A DNA stretch of 64,000 bases from Myroides odoratimimus (GTDB lineage: Bacteria > Bacteroidota > Bacteroidia > Flavobacteriales > Flavobacteriaceae): assembly GCF_030326305.1 (NCBI RefSeq), contig NZ_JACAKB010000011.1, positions 1-64,000 on the forward strand, read 5' to 3'. How positions within the stretch are numbered: the stretch's first letter is position 1; every line of letters starts with the position of its first letter. The notes beneath the pieces are model-generated. The model was not told the origin of the DNA, searched no databases, and saw only the letters and a program-made list of their open reading frames with translations. The position numbers were made by a program, and so were the translations under genes. This document shows positions 31,663 through 40,359 of the stretch, piece by piece.

Positions 31663-31693
31663 CAAAAATACAACTTTATACATACTATCCAAA
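31663..31693 (-). promoter_or_regulatory. consensus promoter of rpsF-rpsR-rplI
   Basis: On the minus strand TTTG (31690-31693), exactly 19 bp, then TATTTTTG (31663-31670): a perfect Bacteroidota promoter. The leader to the rpsF ATG is about 30 nt. Confidence 0.78.
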
Positions 31694-31735
31694 ACTAATT
31701 CGATCTTTAATAAAGTTTTTTTCACTCCCTCTTAT

Positions 31736-32272
31736 TTATCTTTCTATTTTCTTGTCTAATAATGCCTCTGCTCTCTGATACATTCCCTCTATAGACAACA
31801 CCTCTAAATCAGGATGATTTCTCAACCACTTCGCATTTAACTCTACGATATCTTCTTCTAGATTATAGAAGTCATCATTCTTCAACAGATCTCTTGTAGG
31901 ATTTGTACCGAAGTAGTCAGACTCACAGAATGCCTCTAATACAGTTTCGTCAATATTATTTAAAACTTCTAGTTGCTTCTTTAAAAGAGCTAAGTTTTGT
32001 GTAGCTCCTATTTTCTCTAACCCATCAGCTATAATAGCAAAAAACTCATAATCAGCCTGAGTATTCCAAACAATCTGAGAGAAGTTTCCATTCTTATATT
32101 GAGCCAAATAATAATCTAGATAATAACTTAGGATTGCATCAGGATGAATTGTCTCTTCCATTAACCCTCCTTCTTCTCTTACCAAATTAATAAACGTGAT
32201 ATTTGAATAAACGATATCATAAGCCTCTTGACTATTAAATGAATCTTGTGATACTACAATTTTTAATTCCAT
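31736..32272 (-). CDS. DMP19/DUF4375-like protein
   Basis: 178 acidic residues. The central stretch LAQYKNGNFSQIVWNTQADYEFFAIIADGLEKIGA resembles the DUF4375/DMP19 signature (a conserved NGxFxQfxxN followed by a GLxxIGA helix) (longer run broken here: NGNFSQIVWN at about 60-69). DMP19 of Neisseria is a DNA-mimic protein, but most family members are uncharacterised, so the role here is open. It lies between priA and the rpsF promoter, 52 bp after the priA ATG side, in the same direction as both. Confidence 0.65.
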   Translation of the reverse strand: MELKIVVSQDSFNSQEAYDIVYSNITFINLVREEGGLMEETIHPDAILSYYLDYYLAQYKNGNFSQIVWNTQADYEFFAIIADGLEKIGATQNLALLKKQLEVLNNIDETVLEAFCESDYFGTNPTRDLLKNDDFYNLEEDIVELNAKWLRNHPDLEVLSIEGMYQRAEALLDKKIER

Positions 32273-32324
32273 ACTATGTTTCTTGTTTATAACATTTTTT
32301 TTATTCTATCTAACAGAGAGATGA

Positions 32325-34775
32325 TTAGTAAAAGTCTACATTAGCAACTACCTTTACAGAGCGATATTGTCCTATCGCTTCAAAACTCTTCAATATTTTT
32401 CGAACATTCTCTTTTGTCTTTATCAGAGGTACATTCTGAGGAATTTTAATTAAAATCACTCGTATATATTGATTGCGTATCCTATTAATCGCAGGCTCTT
32501 CTGGCCCTAAAACAGGTACACCTAGCTGTTCCTTCAGGTTGTTATACAACCAAAATGAAGCCTCCTTTAACTTCTCGAATTCTTTATGTCTTAGTGTCAG
32601 CTTAACTAATCTATAGAAAGGAGGATACTTAAAGTTATATCGCTCATACATCTGCTCTTTATACATTCCCATATAATCATAATGAGTCACTTGCTGTATG
32701 ATATTGTGATACGGATTAAACGTCTGAATGATCACTTTACCCTTTTTATCCTTTCTTCCTGCCCTACCTGCTACCTGCGTCATCATCTGATATGCTCGCT
32801 CATGCGCTCTAAAGTCCGGGTGATACAGACTGTTGTCCGCATTCATTATTCCGACCAAATTCACATTGTCAAAATCAAATCCCTTCGCCAACATTTGCGT
32901 TCCTACTAGAATATCTATTTGTCTCGCTTGAAAGGACTCTACTAATTTCTCAAAGCCATACTTCCCTCTAGTTGTATCTTGATCCATACGCGCAATACGC
33001 TTATTCGGAAACAACTCTTTTAATTCCTCCTCTACTTGTTCTGTACCAAATCCTTTTGTATTCAGATCCACACTGTGGCATCTAAAACACTGTTTTGGCA
33101 TCGGTAGCGTAAAACCACAATAGTGACACCTCAACTCATTTTTATACTTGTGATAGGTCAAACTCACATCACAGTGAGGGCATTCTGGTACAGCGCCACA
33201 AGTCATACACTCTACGACAGGAGAAAAACCTCTTCGGTTCTGAAACAGAATAACCTGCTCCTCTAACGACAACGCCATATTTATCTCATCAATCAACTGA
33301 TCTGAGAAATGCCCTGTCATCTGTTTTCGTTTATATTTATCTTTTACATCTACCAAAACAATCTCTGGCAAGACTACATTTGTATAGCGCTTCTTTAACT
33401 CCACTAGACCATACTTGCCCTGTGTAGCGTTGTAATACGTTTCTAAGCTCGGTGTCGCAGATCCTAAGACTACTTTAGCATTGTGTTGTTTTGCCAATAC
33501 GATAGCAGCATCCCTTCCGTGATATCGAGGAGCTGGATCGTGCTGTTTATAATTCCCTTCTTGCTCTTCATCCACGACTATTAATTGTAAATCCTGAAAA
33601 GGCAAGAAGACAGATAACCTTGTACCGATAACCACTTTTGCTTTTTCAGACTTATTCAATACCTGATCCCAGACTTCTAATCGTTCATTGTGAGAATACT
33701 TTGAATTATACACTGCTACTTCGTTTCCAAAATAACTAGTCAATCTCATCACTAGCTGTGTTGTAAGCCCAATCTCTGGCAACAGAAATAATACCTGACC
33801 TTCATTTGCCAAATATTTCTCTATAAGTTTGATATATACTTCTGTTTTACCAGAAGCAGTTACACCGTGTAGTAAGACTACATCCTTCGTCTCTAATGAC
33901 TGCCCGATCTCCCAAAGAGCCTTACTCTGCTCATCACTTAACTCGATAGTATCTTGTACTGCATCACCGAAAATTATGCGATCTTGGTTTAAGTAATAAT
34001 CTTCAAATATCCCTTTATCAATAAGCGCTTTGACTACTCCAGATGTAGATTCTGATTCTTCTACTAACTGTTTGACTGTAATCGGCTTTTTGTGTACAGC
34101 CTGCAATTGAAAATATTTTAAGATCATCTCTCTTTGCTTTTCAGCACGAGAGACTATTTCCATCAAATCTGCCAAACCATTCTCAGCCAAGTATTGCTCC
34201 GCTAGTTTGACATACCTAATCTGTTTCGGCTTATACTTCTCTACCATCTCTTCTTGTAAGAATATCATCTTCTTTTCTAGAAGAGAGTTAATCACAGGGA
34301 AGACTTTCTTTCGATTCAGTACTGCTATAATCTCTTCTACTTTAAGAATAGACTGTACTTGAAGTGCCTCATATATTAAATATTCTGCATCATCTAGTTC
34401 TTCTGCTTTAATAGTACTATCTGGATTATACTGTATAAGTGTCTCACTTTCTAAAAGTAGCTGTGATGGCATGGCACTCTTATACACATCCCCTATCGTA
34501 CACATATAGTAGTCTGCTATCCACTTCCATAAGCTGATCTGTTTCTCAGTGACAACAGGAGTCAGATCTATAATTTCATTGATCTCTTTTGCCTCATAAT
34601 ACTGAGGTACTCTATTGTGTTTTTCGATTACCACAGCCGTATATACTTTAGAACGACCAAAAGGAACAGCTACGCGCATCCCCACTTGGATAAACTCATA
34701 TTCTGCCTCACTTACAGCATAAGTAAACGTAGGATCTAAAGCTAATGGAACAATAACCTCAACAAAGTAATTCAT
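32325..34775 (-). CDS. priA: primosomal protein N' (replication restart helicase PriA)
   Basis: 816 residues. Order: 3'-DNA-binding domain (about 1-105), winged helix, helicase with Walker A GVTASGKTE and the DEEQ box (VVDEEQEGNYKQHDPAPRYHGRD in part), and a zinc module with eight cysteines (CMTCGAVPECPHC, then CHYCGF and CFRCHS). Then comes helicase C (GTQMLAKGFDF; VAGRAGR) and a C-terminal domain. It reloads the replisome at stalled forks. A TATCTTTG box lies 35-42 bp upstream of the ATG. Confidence 0.97.
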   Translation of the reverse strand: MNYFVEVIVPLALDPTFTYAVSEAEYEFIQVGMRVAVPFGRSKVYTAVVIEKHNRVPQYYEAKEINEIIDLTPVVTEKQISLWKWIADYYMCTIGDVYKSAMPSQLLLESETLIQYNPDSTIKAEELDDAEYLIYEALQVQSILKVEEIIAVLNRKKVFPVINSLLEKKMIFLQEEMVEKYKPKQIRYVKLAEQYLAENGLADLMEIVSRAEKQREMILKYFQLQAVHKKPITVKQLVEESESTSGVVKALIDKGIFEDYYLNQDRIIFGDAVQDTIELSDEQSKALWEIGQSLETKDVVLLHGVTASGKTEVYIKLIEKYLANEGQVLFLLPEIGLTTQLVMRLTSYFGNEVAVYNSKYSHNERLEVWDQVLNKSEKAKVVIGTRLSVFLPFQDLQLIVVDEEQEGNYKQHDPAPRYHGRDAAIVLAKQHNAKVVLGSATPSLETYYNATQGKYGLVELKKRYTNVVLPEIVLVDVKDKYKRKQMTGHFSDQLIDEINMALSLEEQVILFQNRRGFSPVVECMTCGAVPECPHCDVSLTYHKYKNELRCHYCGFTLPMPKQCFRCHSVDLNTKGFGTEQVEEELKELFPNKRIARMDQDTTRGKYGFEKLVESFQARQIDILVGTQMLAKGFDFDNVNLVGIMNADNSLYHPDFRAHERAYQMMTQVAGRAGRKDKKGKVIIQTFNPYHNIIQQVTHYDYMGMYKEQMYERYNFKYPPFYRLVKLTLRHKEFEKLKEASFWLYNNLKEQLGVPVLGPEEPAINRIRNQYIRVILIKIPQNVPLIKTKENVRKILKSFEAIGQYRSVKVVANVDFY

Positions 34776-34809
34776 ACTAATAGTACTATTTTTTAGAAAT
34801 CAATAGTTA

Positions 34810-34817
34810 CAAAGATA
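34810..34817 (-). promoter_or_regulatory. -7 box of the priA promoter
   Basis: The minus strand reads TATCTTTG (TAnnTTTG), 34 bp before the priA ATG. The -33 element is not obvious. Confidence 0.45.
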
Positions 34818-35067
34818 ATCGCTTTATTTTTATCTTATCCTATCAGTACTATATTCGCTCTTATTTATCGCAAGGTTATATACTCTCTCAGATTTCTAAT
34901 CTGTAAGGTACAACATCTAAATACCTCATAAAAAACGGCATAACTTTTCACATCGCACAATCAATATAAAACACTAATAATCAATAATATAAATAAAAAA
35001 ACAAGCATTTCTATCCTAATTGCCCAACAGTTCCTAACAGCAGTGTATATAAGCGATGACCTGATTT

Positions 35068-35164
35068 CCTTCAATACTTCTTCAACAATACCCCAAGATT
35101 GCTCTACTAGAAGGCTTGTTTGTTGAAGCAATGTTGAAGAAGTGTTGTAGGGGTGTTGAAGAAA
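35068..35164. repeat. repeat island B: 11-bp-phased TGTTGAAG units, inverted arms
   Basis: TGTTGAAG starts at 35121, 35132 and 35154, and a variant TGTTGTAG at 35143: four units at exact 11-bp spacing. On the other strand the same unit appears as CTTCAATA at 35069 and CTTCAACA at 35080, again 11 bp apart. The arms 35068-35087 and 35132-35151 are inverted repeats at 18 of 20 positions around a 44-nt loop. No coding frame runs through it. Confidence 0.65.
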
Positions 35165-35274
35165 TAGAGTTTATGAATAACAATATCCTTACTCCTGATT
35201 AGACAGCTATAATAACACGCTTCACTCCCTCGCCTCTCCCCGATTATATACCATACAAGACTTCTATCCAAAAG

Positions 35275-35306
35275 AAAAGGTCATTAGCGAGTGTTAATGA
35301 CCTTTA
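35275..35306 (-). terminator. terminator of the DUF2147 gene
   Basis: A perfect 11-bp stem AAAGGTCATTA/TAATGACCTTT with an 8-nt loop, followed on the minus strand by TCTTTT, about 70 bp past the stop. Confidence 0.75.
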
Positions 35307-35378
35307 TATCTTTTAAAAATATTTTAAATAATCTGTCTCAGTATAACAAAATAGCTTTTAGAAATACTTCACTTATCT

Positions 35379-35807
35379 TTAATCTGCTTTTTTCCATGTC
35401 TGGGTTCTACCTATCAGAGATAATCCGATATATCCTCTTACATCTAGCTTATCCTTTCCATTTAGTTTTACAGTACATTTATACTGTTTACCACTCTCTG
35501 GGTCAGTGATTTTACCACCTGTATATTCACTTCCTTTTTTCTGTAGGTCTTTAATGATAACAAGCCCTTCGATAGGTTTTCCCTTCTCATCTCCTTCACA
35601 GTTATCACATTTTGGGTTAGGTTTAGATGGGTTTAAAAGTTTCTTTACCTGTCCGTAATATTTACCGTCTTTCTCGTAGATTTCAACAATAGACTTCTCT
35701 TTTCCTGTACTATCATCTATCGTTTTCCACTTACCTACTATACTTTGTGCATGTGCTGATAAAGACACAGCTAATACCAACACAATTGTCGTTAAAAAAT
35801 TTCTCAT
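35379..35807 (-). CDS. secreted DUF2147-family protein
   Basis: 142 residues with a signal peptide (LAVSLSAHAQS) and the DUF2147 pattern: VGKWKTIDDSTGKEKSIVEIYE at the start, a CxxC (CDNC, about 70-73) in the middle, and a closing GYIGLSLIGRTQTWKK (about 125-140). The family adopts a small beta-barrel fold of unknown ligand. A TATATTTG box (plus 35838-35845) lies 30 bp upstream, at the yihY stop. Confidence 0.88.
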   Translation of the reverse strand: MRNFLTTIVLVLAVSLSAHAQSIVGKWKTIDDSTGKEKSIVEIYEKDGKYYGQVKKLLNPSKPNPKCDNCEGDEKGKPIEGLVIIKDLQKKGSEYTGGKITDPESGKQYKCTVKLNGKDKLDVRGYIGLSLIGRTQTWKKAD

Positions 35808-35837
35808 AGTTCAGCGTTTAATTTTAAGGTTATAACC

Positions 35838-35845
35838 CAAATATA
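35838..35845 (-). promoter_or_regulatory. -7 box of the DUF2147 gene
   Basis: The minus strand reads TATATTTG (TAnnTTTG), 30 bp before the ATG at 35807, in the short gap after yihY. Confidence 0.45.
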
Positions 35846-35846
35846 G

Positions 35847-36746
35847 CTATTTTTTTGACTTTAATTTACTTATAGCTAAATTTAATTCAAAACCTAACAA
35901 TAGAATCATACAGTTAATCCACAAGTAGAACATTACTACTAACAACGTCCCAATAGAGCCATACAACTCATTATATCGGGCAAATCTCAATACATATACT
36001 CCAAAGAGGTAAGAGGTAAGAATGTAGAGAATGGTCGTAAATACAGACCCTATAGAGATGAACGACACCTGCTTCGTTTGTTTCGCTCCAAACTTGTATA
36101 ATATAGAGGTAGTCATCAGTACTACTAACAATAAGAATATACTTCTAGACCACTGTATCAACATAGAATCTAGGTTAAACTTATACATCACAACCTCTAA
36201 TGTCACAAAGAATGCAACAGAGAAAATGACTAGTACAGCTAGACATACAGATAAGACTAATGCGACAAGATACTGTCTAATCAGATTGCGAGAGACAATA
36301 ATGTGATACGAAGACTCGAATCCACCTATGATCGCAAAGACCCCATTCGTCATTAAGAATATAGATAACAAGAATCCGGATGATAGTAAAGAGCGATAAC
36401 TGTTATTCATAATATCGCTTAGAATAGATTCTATCGCACCAAAGGTATTCGGAGGAACAGAGCTCTCGATAAAGTGCATAAAGTCTACCTGAAAATTATC
36501 TATCGGGATATAGGGAATCAAGTTCAGTATAAAAAGTGCAAACGGAAATAAAGCCATAAAGAAACTGAAGGCAATAGACCCTGCCCTATAAGAGAATGCT
36601 CCTTTTATAATCCCTAAGACATACAATTCTATTAAATCATAAAGTGAATACCCCTCTAACACCTTAAAACGAATACATTTTAAAGTCCGGACTATCGTGC
36701 GTATGACAGGTATTCTGTCTAATCTTTCTTCTATTTCCTGCGACAT
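35847..36746 (-). CDS. YihY/BrkB-family inner membrane protein
   Basis: 299 residues with six membrane helices. It has the family pattern RAGSIAFSFFMALFPFALF near 55-73 and the C-terminal GTLLVVMFYLWINCMILLLG in part. Earlier naming as ribonuclease BN is not supported for this family; the transport or structural role is unknown. It is the last gene of the nadC operon, 24 bp after the small membrane protein gene. Confidence 0.92.
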   Translation of the reverse strand: MSQEIEERLDRIPVIRTIVRTLKCIRFKVLEGYSLYDLIELYVLGIIKGAFSYRAGSIAFSFFMALFPFALFILNLIPYIPIDNFQVDFMHFIESSVPPNTFGAIESILSDIMNNSYRSLLSSGFLLSIFLMTNGVFAIIGGFESSYHIIVSRNLIRQYLVALVLSVCLAVLVIFSVAFFVTLEVVMYKFNLDSMLIQWSRSIFLLLVVLMTTSILYKFGAKQTKQVSFISIGSVFTTILYILTSYLFGVYVLRFARYNELYGSIGTLLVVMFYLWINCMILLLGFELNLAISKLKSKK

Positions 36747-36770
36747 TTAATCTCTTTTCTTTTTATCATG

Positions 36771-37010
36771 CTATTTTTTAGGATGTGCTATATTCCCCTT
36801 AGTTGTATCATAACCTTTATGGTCACGCTTAAAGAAAAAGCTCACCGTCAGAATCAAAAATAAAGCTACTACTATTACTATTCCAATGGTCTTATAGGTA
36901 TTGACTAAATGTTCTGAATCAAACATCTCAATTCCCCAAAAACCTAAAATAACATATAATGCTGTTATTAGTACTAAGATACAAACTATAAAACCGATAA
37001 TATACTTCAT
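36771..37010 (-). CDS. small membrane protein, two helices
   Basis: 79 residues. Two hydrophobic segments (about 4-26 and 41-62) are followed by a basic, hydrophilic tail. There is no recognisable family. It starts 3 bp after the SPFH gene stop and is followed by yihY, so it belongs to the same transcript. It may be a membrane partner of the SPFH protein, but that is inference from position only. Confidence 0.7.
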   Translation of the reverse strand: MKYIIGFIVCILVLITALYVILGFWGIEMFDSEHLVNTYKTIGIVIVVALFLILTVSFFFKRDHKGYDTTKGNIAHPKK

Positions 37011-37013
37011 ACA

Positions 37014-38015
37014 CTATAGTTTTGATAATATTTCTTTCTTTTTTTGATCGTAATCTTCTTGTGTAATGATTCCTTCTTGTAATAATAAATTTAATTTCTT
37101 TAAAACTTGAAGTTCATCATCTCCAGACTGCTCCAGCACTTGATTAGAGGCTATACCTAGCTGCTTCCCTAACTCTAGCCCTGCTCCCATCTGTACTCCT
37201 GCCCCTGCTAGCCCACCTTCATTACGAGCAGCATCTCTCAGAGCCTTTAGCTTCTCTAACTCTGCATACGTCATGCCTGCTGCCTCTGCTGCTTTTACAT
37301 CAGAAGTTATATTAGACACAGTGGCAATACGCTGTTGGGTCTTAGTATCGAATACTGTTCCTAGTACTTTAAAATCGGTCAATGCAAGCCCTAAAGCAGC
37401 AAACTCTTCATTTAGTTTATTCTTGATTTCGGTAGAGATTACTTCTAGCTGTGCATCTATCTCAGTATAGCCAAATGAGGCTCCTGATAGATAAGTAGTG
37501 ATAGCCTGAGGAATGCGTTGAATAAGGATATCTTTTAAGTCCATCGCTGTATACACATTCGCATTGCTAATAACCTCTCTATAAAGAAAGTTAATATCCT
37601 GTATCTTAAACGAGAATGTCCCATTCACTCCTAATTCTATCGGAATATCATAATGCTTATCTACATACTTAATCGCGCTAGGGGTACCCCAAGACTGATT
37701 AATAATCTGAGATTGTCTAAAGAAGAACACTTTTAACTTATGCTCACTTTCAAAATTCTGACGAATATTAATCAATGTCGTAATAAAAGGATGATTAGCT
37801 GTACTCAGACTAAAGGTTCCTTCTTCTAGGAGTATATCCTCTACTTTTCCATCGTATACTAATACGCATCCCTGACTCGGTGCTACGATTAACTTAGATG
37901 CATTCTTGATCTCATCTGTCGGCGACGGAAATTGATACCAAACGACATCTTGTGGTTGATCCTTCCATTCTATAACAGAAGCTAACTGTTTTTTAAAAAT
38001 ATTGAATAATCCCAT
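37014..38015 (-). CDS. SPFH-domain protein with C-terminal SHOCT domain
   Basis: 333 residues. The N-terminal half is an SPFH/band-7-like domain of the YdjI/'virion core protein-like' group (starts FNIFKKQLASVIEW; DVVWYQFPSPTDEIKN). A helical region follows (AEAAGMTYAELEKLKALRDAA), then a glycine-rich hinge and a C-terminal SHOCT motif (LLLQEGIITQEDYDQKKKEIL, about 310-330). There is no N-terminal membrane anchor. Related proteins in other bacteria accompany phage-shock and envelope-stress loci. It is translationally packed with the zinc-ribbon gene upstream (2-bp gap). Confidence 0.85.
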   Translation of the reverse strand: MGLFNIFKKQLASVIEWKDQPQDVVWYQFPSPTDEIKNASKLIVAPSQGCVLVYDGKVEDILLEEGTFSLSTANHPFITTLINIRQNFESEHKLKVFFFRQSQIINQSWGTPSAIKYVDKHYDIPIELGVNGTFSFKIQDINFLYREVISNANVYTAMDLKDILIQRIPQAITTYLSGASFGYTEIDAQLEVISTEIKNKLNEEFAALGLALTDFKVLGTVFDTKTQQRIATVSNITSDVKAAEAAGMTYAELEKLKALRDAARNEGGLAGAGVQMGAGLELGKQLGIASNQVLEQSGDDELQVLKKLNLLLQEGIITQEDYDQKKKEILSKL

Positions 38016-38017
38016 AG

Positions 38018-39397
38018 TTATATCTCTTTTCCTACTGTCTTTAGTTCATAAAGGTCTGAAGTCATTATAATCTCTCCATCCTTATTTATTAAAACAATAT
38101 TAGTACTGTCTAACCTTACTAATATATAATCTCCTTCTACGTCAATACTGCGGATATCTTTCCAGTCCGTTTTTTTAGCCCATAACACACTCCCATCTAC
38201 CCCGCTTATCTTCTGTAGTGTTATGGTCTCGTTCTCCAATACAGACATTTTCACAGCGATGATAACAGACTCTGCATCTCCAATTAGCACACGTGCTCCC
38301 TCTACATAAGTATGATTAGGAGTGAGGTCTTTAATCGAAACTATTTTCGCCTTAGATTTAGTATACGGCATCACTAAAACTTTCTTATAAGGAGACTTTT
38401 CTGTGAATATACCTGATCTACCGTAATCTTTACGCCAGCTAAAATTTACATTGTATTGTGGAAAACCTTTTTGAGTCCAATGTTCATATTGTATCAGTTG
38501 TATTTCTTCTTCTGGAAAATCAAAACCAATTCGTGTAAATTTATAGGATGTAGTCTTAACTGGATCCGTTAATTTCTTATCGTATATAGCAGAGATTTTA
38601 TCTATAGGTAGTACAACATCTATATCTGCAAATAAGGCATATTGTTTTCCTTTATTATTCGTAACCGTCAGACACTGATCAAAAGTTCTAGACTCTATCG
38701 CTGCTACACCACCTGCAAACTCAGGGTACTTAACAAAGAAAGATTCTGTCACATTCTCAAATACTTTCTGAGAAGGATTATACAAAAACAAATAGTAGCT
38801 ATTCACAATAAGGAATAGCTCGTCATTAGCTCCTCTATAATACTCTAATCTACTGCTATGTGTACCTGCTCCTTTTATAGATAAATCGACTTCTAGAAGT
38901 GTACGACTAATTTCCTCTCCTGTAGTCGCATCTAGTAAGATCGTGTACACCTCATTTTCCTTGCCCTTCTCTGCAAAGATATCATTAAACCACCCTGTAA
39001 ACACGATAGTATTCTTCCCTTTGGGGTTGATCATTAAGGCAACATCTGAATAACTAGCATTGACATATCTCACATCTCGCTTAGGAGGTGGGGTAGTACT
39101 AGACTCTACTGTAGTAACAGGAGGTGGTGTAGAATCTGCAAATACAAACCTACTGATCTGATAACCGAAATAGATAAAGATAACAACAGAGAAGCCTATA
39201 ATGGCTTTTTTGGCAATTTGTACTCCTTGTTCATTACTCAGTTTACCAGTATTATAATTGTGATTAATAGTAATATCATCATTATCTAGAAAGAACTGTG
39301 TATTACAGCTTCTACAGATATAGTGGTCTTTCTTAGTCTCATCAACCTGATTACTCCCACACTGAGGACATACTATTTTCTTGATTGTTTTTGCCAT
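38018..39397 (-). CDS. zinc-ribbon membrane protein with a large C-terminal beta-rich domain
   Basis: 459 residues. The N-terminal zinc ribbon has Cys10-x2-Cys13 and Cys28-x2-Cys31. One membrane helix (about 66-87) follows, then a Ser/Thr/Pro-rich linker (about 90-108). The ~350-residue domain contains repeated strand pairs like a beta-propeller (for example EGDYILVRLDSTNIVLINKDG). The ribbon should face the cytoplasm and the large domain the outside. I do not recognise a named family. It lies 12 bp downstream of nadC and 2 bp before the SPFH gene. Confidence 0.78.
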   Translation of the reverse strand: MAKTIKKIVCPQCGSNQVDETKKDHYICRSCNTQFFLDNDDITINHNYNTGKLSNEQGVQIAKKAIIGFSVVIFIYFGYQISRFVFADSTPPPVTTVESSTTPPPKRDVRYVNASYSDVALMINPKGKNTIVFTGWFNDIFAEKGKENEVYTILLDATTGEEISRTLLEVDLSIKGAGTHSSRLEYYRGANDELFLIVNSYYLFLYNPSQKVFENVTESFFVKYPEFAGGVAAIESRTFDQCLTVTNNKGKQYALFADIDVVLPIDKISAIYDKKLTDPVKTTSYKFTRIGFDFPEEEIQLIQYEHWTQKGFPQYNVNFSWRKDYGRSGIFTEKSPYKKVLVMPYTKSKAKIVSIKDLTPNHTYVEGARVLIGDAESVIIAVKMSVLENETITLQKISGVDGSVLWAKKTDWKDIRSIDVEGDYILVRLDSTNIVLINKDGEIIMTSDLYELKTVGKEI

Positions 39398-39409
39398 GTT
39401 TCTCTTTTA

Positions 39410-40270
39410 CTACAATACTGCTTTAAGGCTTAAGTCCATATTGTACACTGAGTGTGTTAATGCTCCTGAAGAAACATAGTTAACGCCACATAATGCATAC
39501 TCTCTAACTGTGCTCTCATCGATATTACCTGATGACTCTGTTTGGCATTGGTCACCTATCAGTGCTACAGCCTCACGCGTCATCTCATAGTCAAAATTAT
39601 CCAATAAGATACGGTGAACATTATCACAAGCTAAAATTTGCTTCACCTCATCGATACTTCTAGCTTCTACAATGATCTTTAGGTCTTTATTATTGTCTTT
39701 TAGATATTGATTTGTCTTTTCAATCGCTTCTTTGATACCACCTGCGAAGTCAATATGATTATCCTTCAACATAATCATATCATAAAGAGCAAAACGGTGG
39801 TTCTCTCCTCCTGCTATCTTTACTGCCCACTTCTCTATCGCACGTATACCCGGTGTAGTCTTACGCGTATCTAGTATCTTAGTTCCCGTTCCTTCTAATA
39901 AGTTTACGAATACGCGGGTCTTGGTAGCTATAGCACTCATGCGTTGCATCGCATTAAGCATTAATCGCTCAGCCTTTAAAATAGACTGAGAAGCCCCTGA
40001 GATATATAATACTATATCTCCTACTTCTACTTTAGCACCATCCTGAATGCACACTTCTACTTCTAGAGTAGAGTCTACATACTTCAATACCCTTTGGGCA
40101 AACTCTACTCCTGCTATATACCCTGCTTCCTTTACTAATAGTTTTGCCTTACCTGTAGCTGTAGGTGGAATACAAGCTAATGAGCTATGGTCTCCATCTC
40201 CTACATCTTCACGTATAGCGTTCTTAATAATTATATCTAATTCTGCTTGAAATTGTGCTTCTGAAATCAT
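39410..40270 (-). CDS. nadC: nicotinate-nucleotide diphosphorylase (carboxylating)
   Basis: Converts quinolinate and PRPP to nicotinate mononucleotide in de novo NAD synthesis. 286 residues. Quinolinate/PRPP site motifs are KILDTRKTTPGIR (Arg and Lys), GGENHRFALYDMIMLKDNH in part, and the acidic EARSIDEV and LLDNFD segments. No nadA or nadB is nearby. The ATG lies directly after a T8-tailed hairpin (see the regulatory entry). It heads a five-gene transcript ending in yihY. Confidence 0.96.
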   Translation of the reverse strand: MISEAQFQAELDIIIKNAIREDVGDGDHSSLACIPPTATGKAKLLVKEAGYIAGVEFAQRVLKYVDSTLEVEVCIQDGAKVEVGDIVLYISGASQSILKAERLMLNAMQRMSAIATKTRVFVNLLEGTGTKILDTRKTTPGIRAIEKWAVKIAGGENHRFALYDMIMLKDNHIDFAGGIKEAIEKTNQYLKDNNKDLKIIVEARSIDEVKQILACDNVHRILLDNFDYEMTREAVALIGDQCQTESSGNIDESTVREYALCGVNYVSSGALTHSVYNMDLSLKAVL

Positions 40271-40274
40271 ATTT

Positions 40275-40338
40275 AAAAAAAATTTGCGATGCTAAAATAA
40301 GAAATGTTTTAGCAAATCTTATTATAGAACATCGCAAA
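40275..40338 (-). promoter_or_regulatory. terminator-like hairpin (possible attenuator) just before nadC
   Basis: On the minus strand TTTGCGATG (40338-40330) pairs with CATCGCAAA (40291-40283), enclosing an inner GCTAAAA/TTTTAGC hairpin, and eight T's follow (40282-40275). The nadC ATG is only 5 nt later. The first gene upstream ends 20 bp before it. An alternative pairing between ATTTGC (40317-40312) and GCAAAT (40287-40282) is possible. It is either the terminator of the DJ-1 gene or an attenuator controlling nadC. Confidence 0.5.
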
Positions 40339-40359
40339 CTATGAGTTATAATGACAAGC

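Larger units (their letters stand above)
34776..35274. other. gene-free stretch upstream of priA
   Basis: About 500 bp with no credible coding region. It contains the priA -7 box (34810-34817) and the 11-bp-phased repeat island at 35068-35164; the rest is featureless to me. Confidence 0.6.

Noticed and set aside
36771-39397. SPFH cassette as a complete anti-phage defence system
   Set aside because: No nuclease, NTPase, toxin or nucleotide-signalling domain is visible in the three genes, so nothing in the sequence supports defence.
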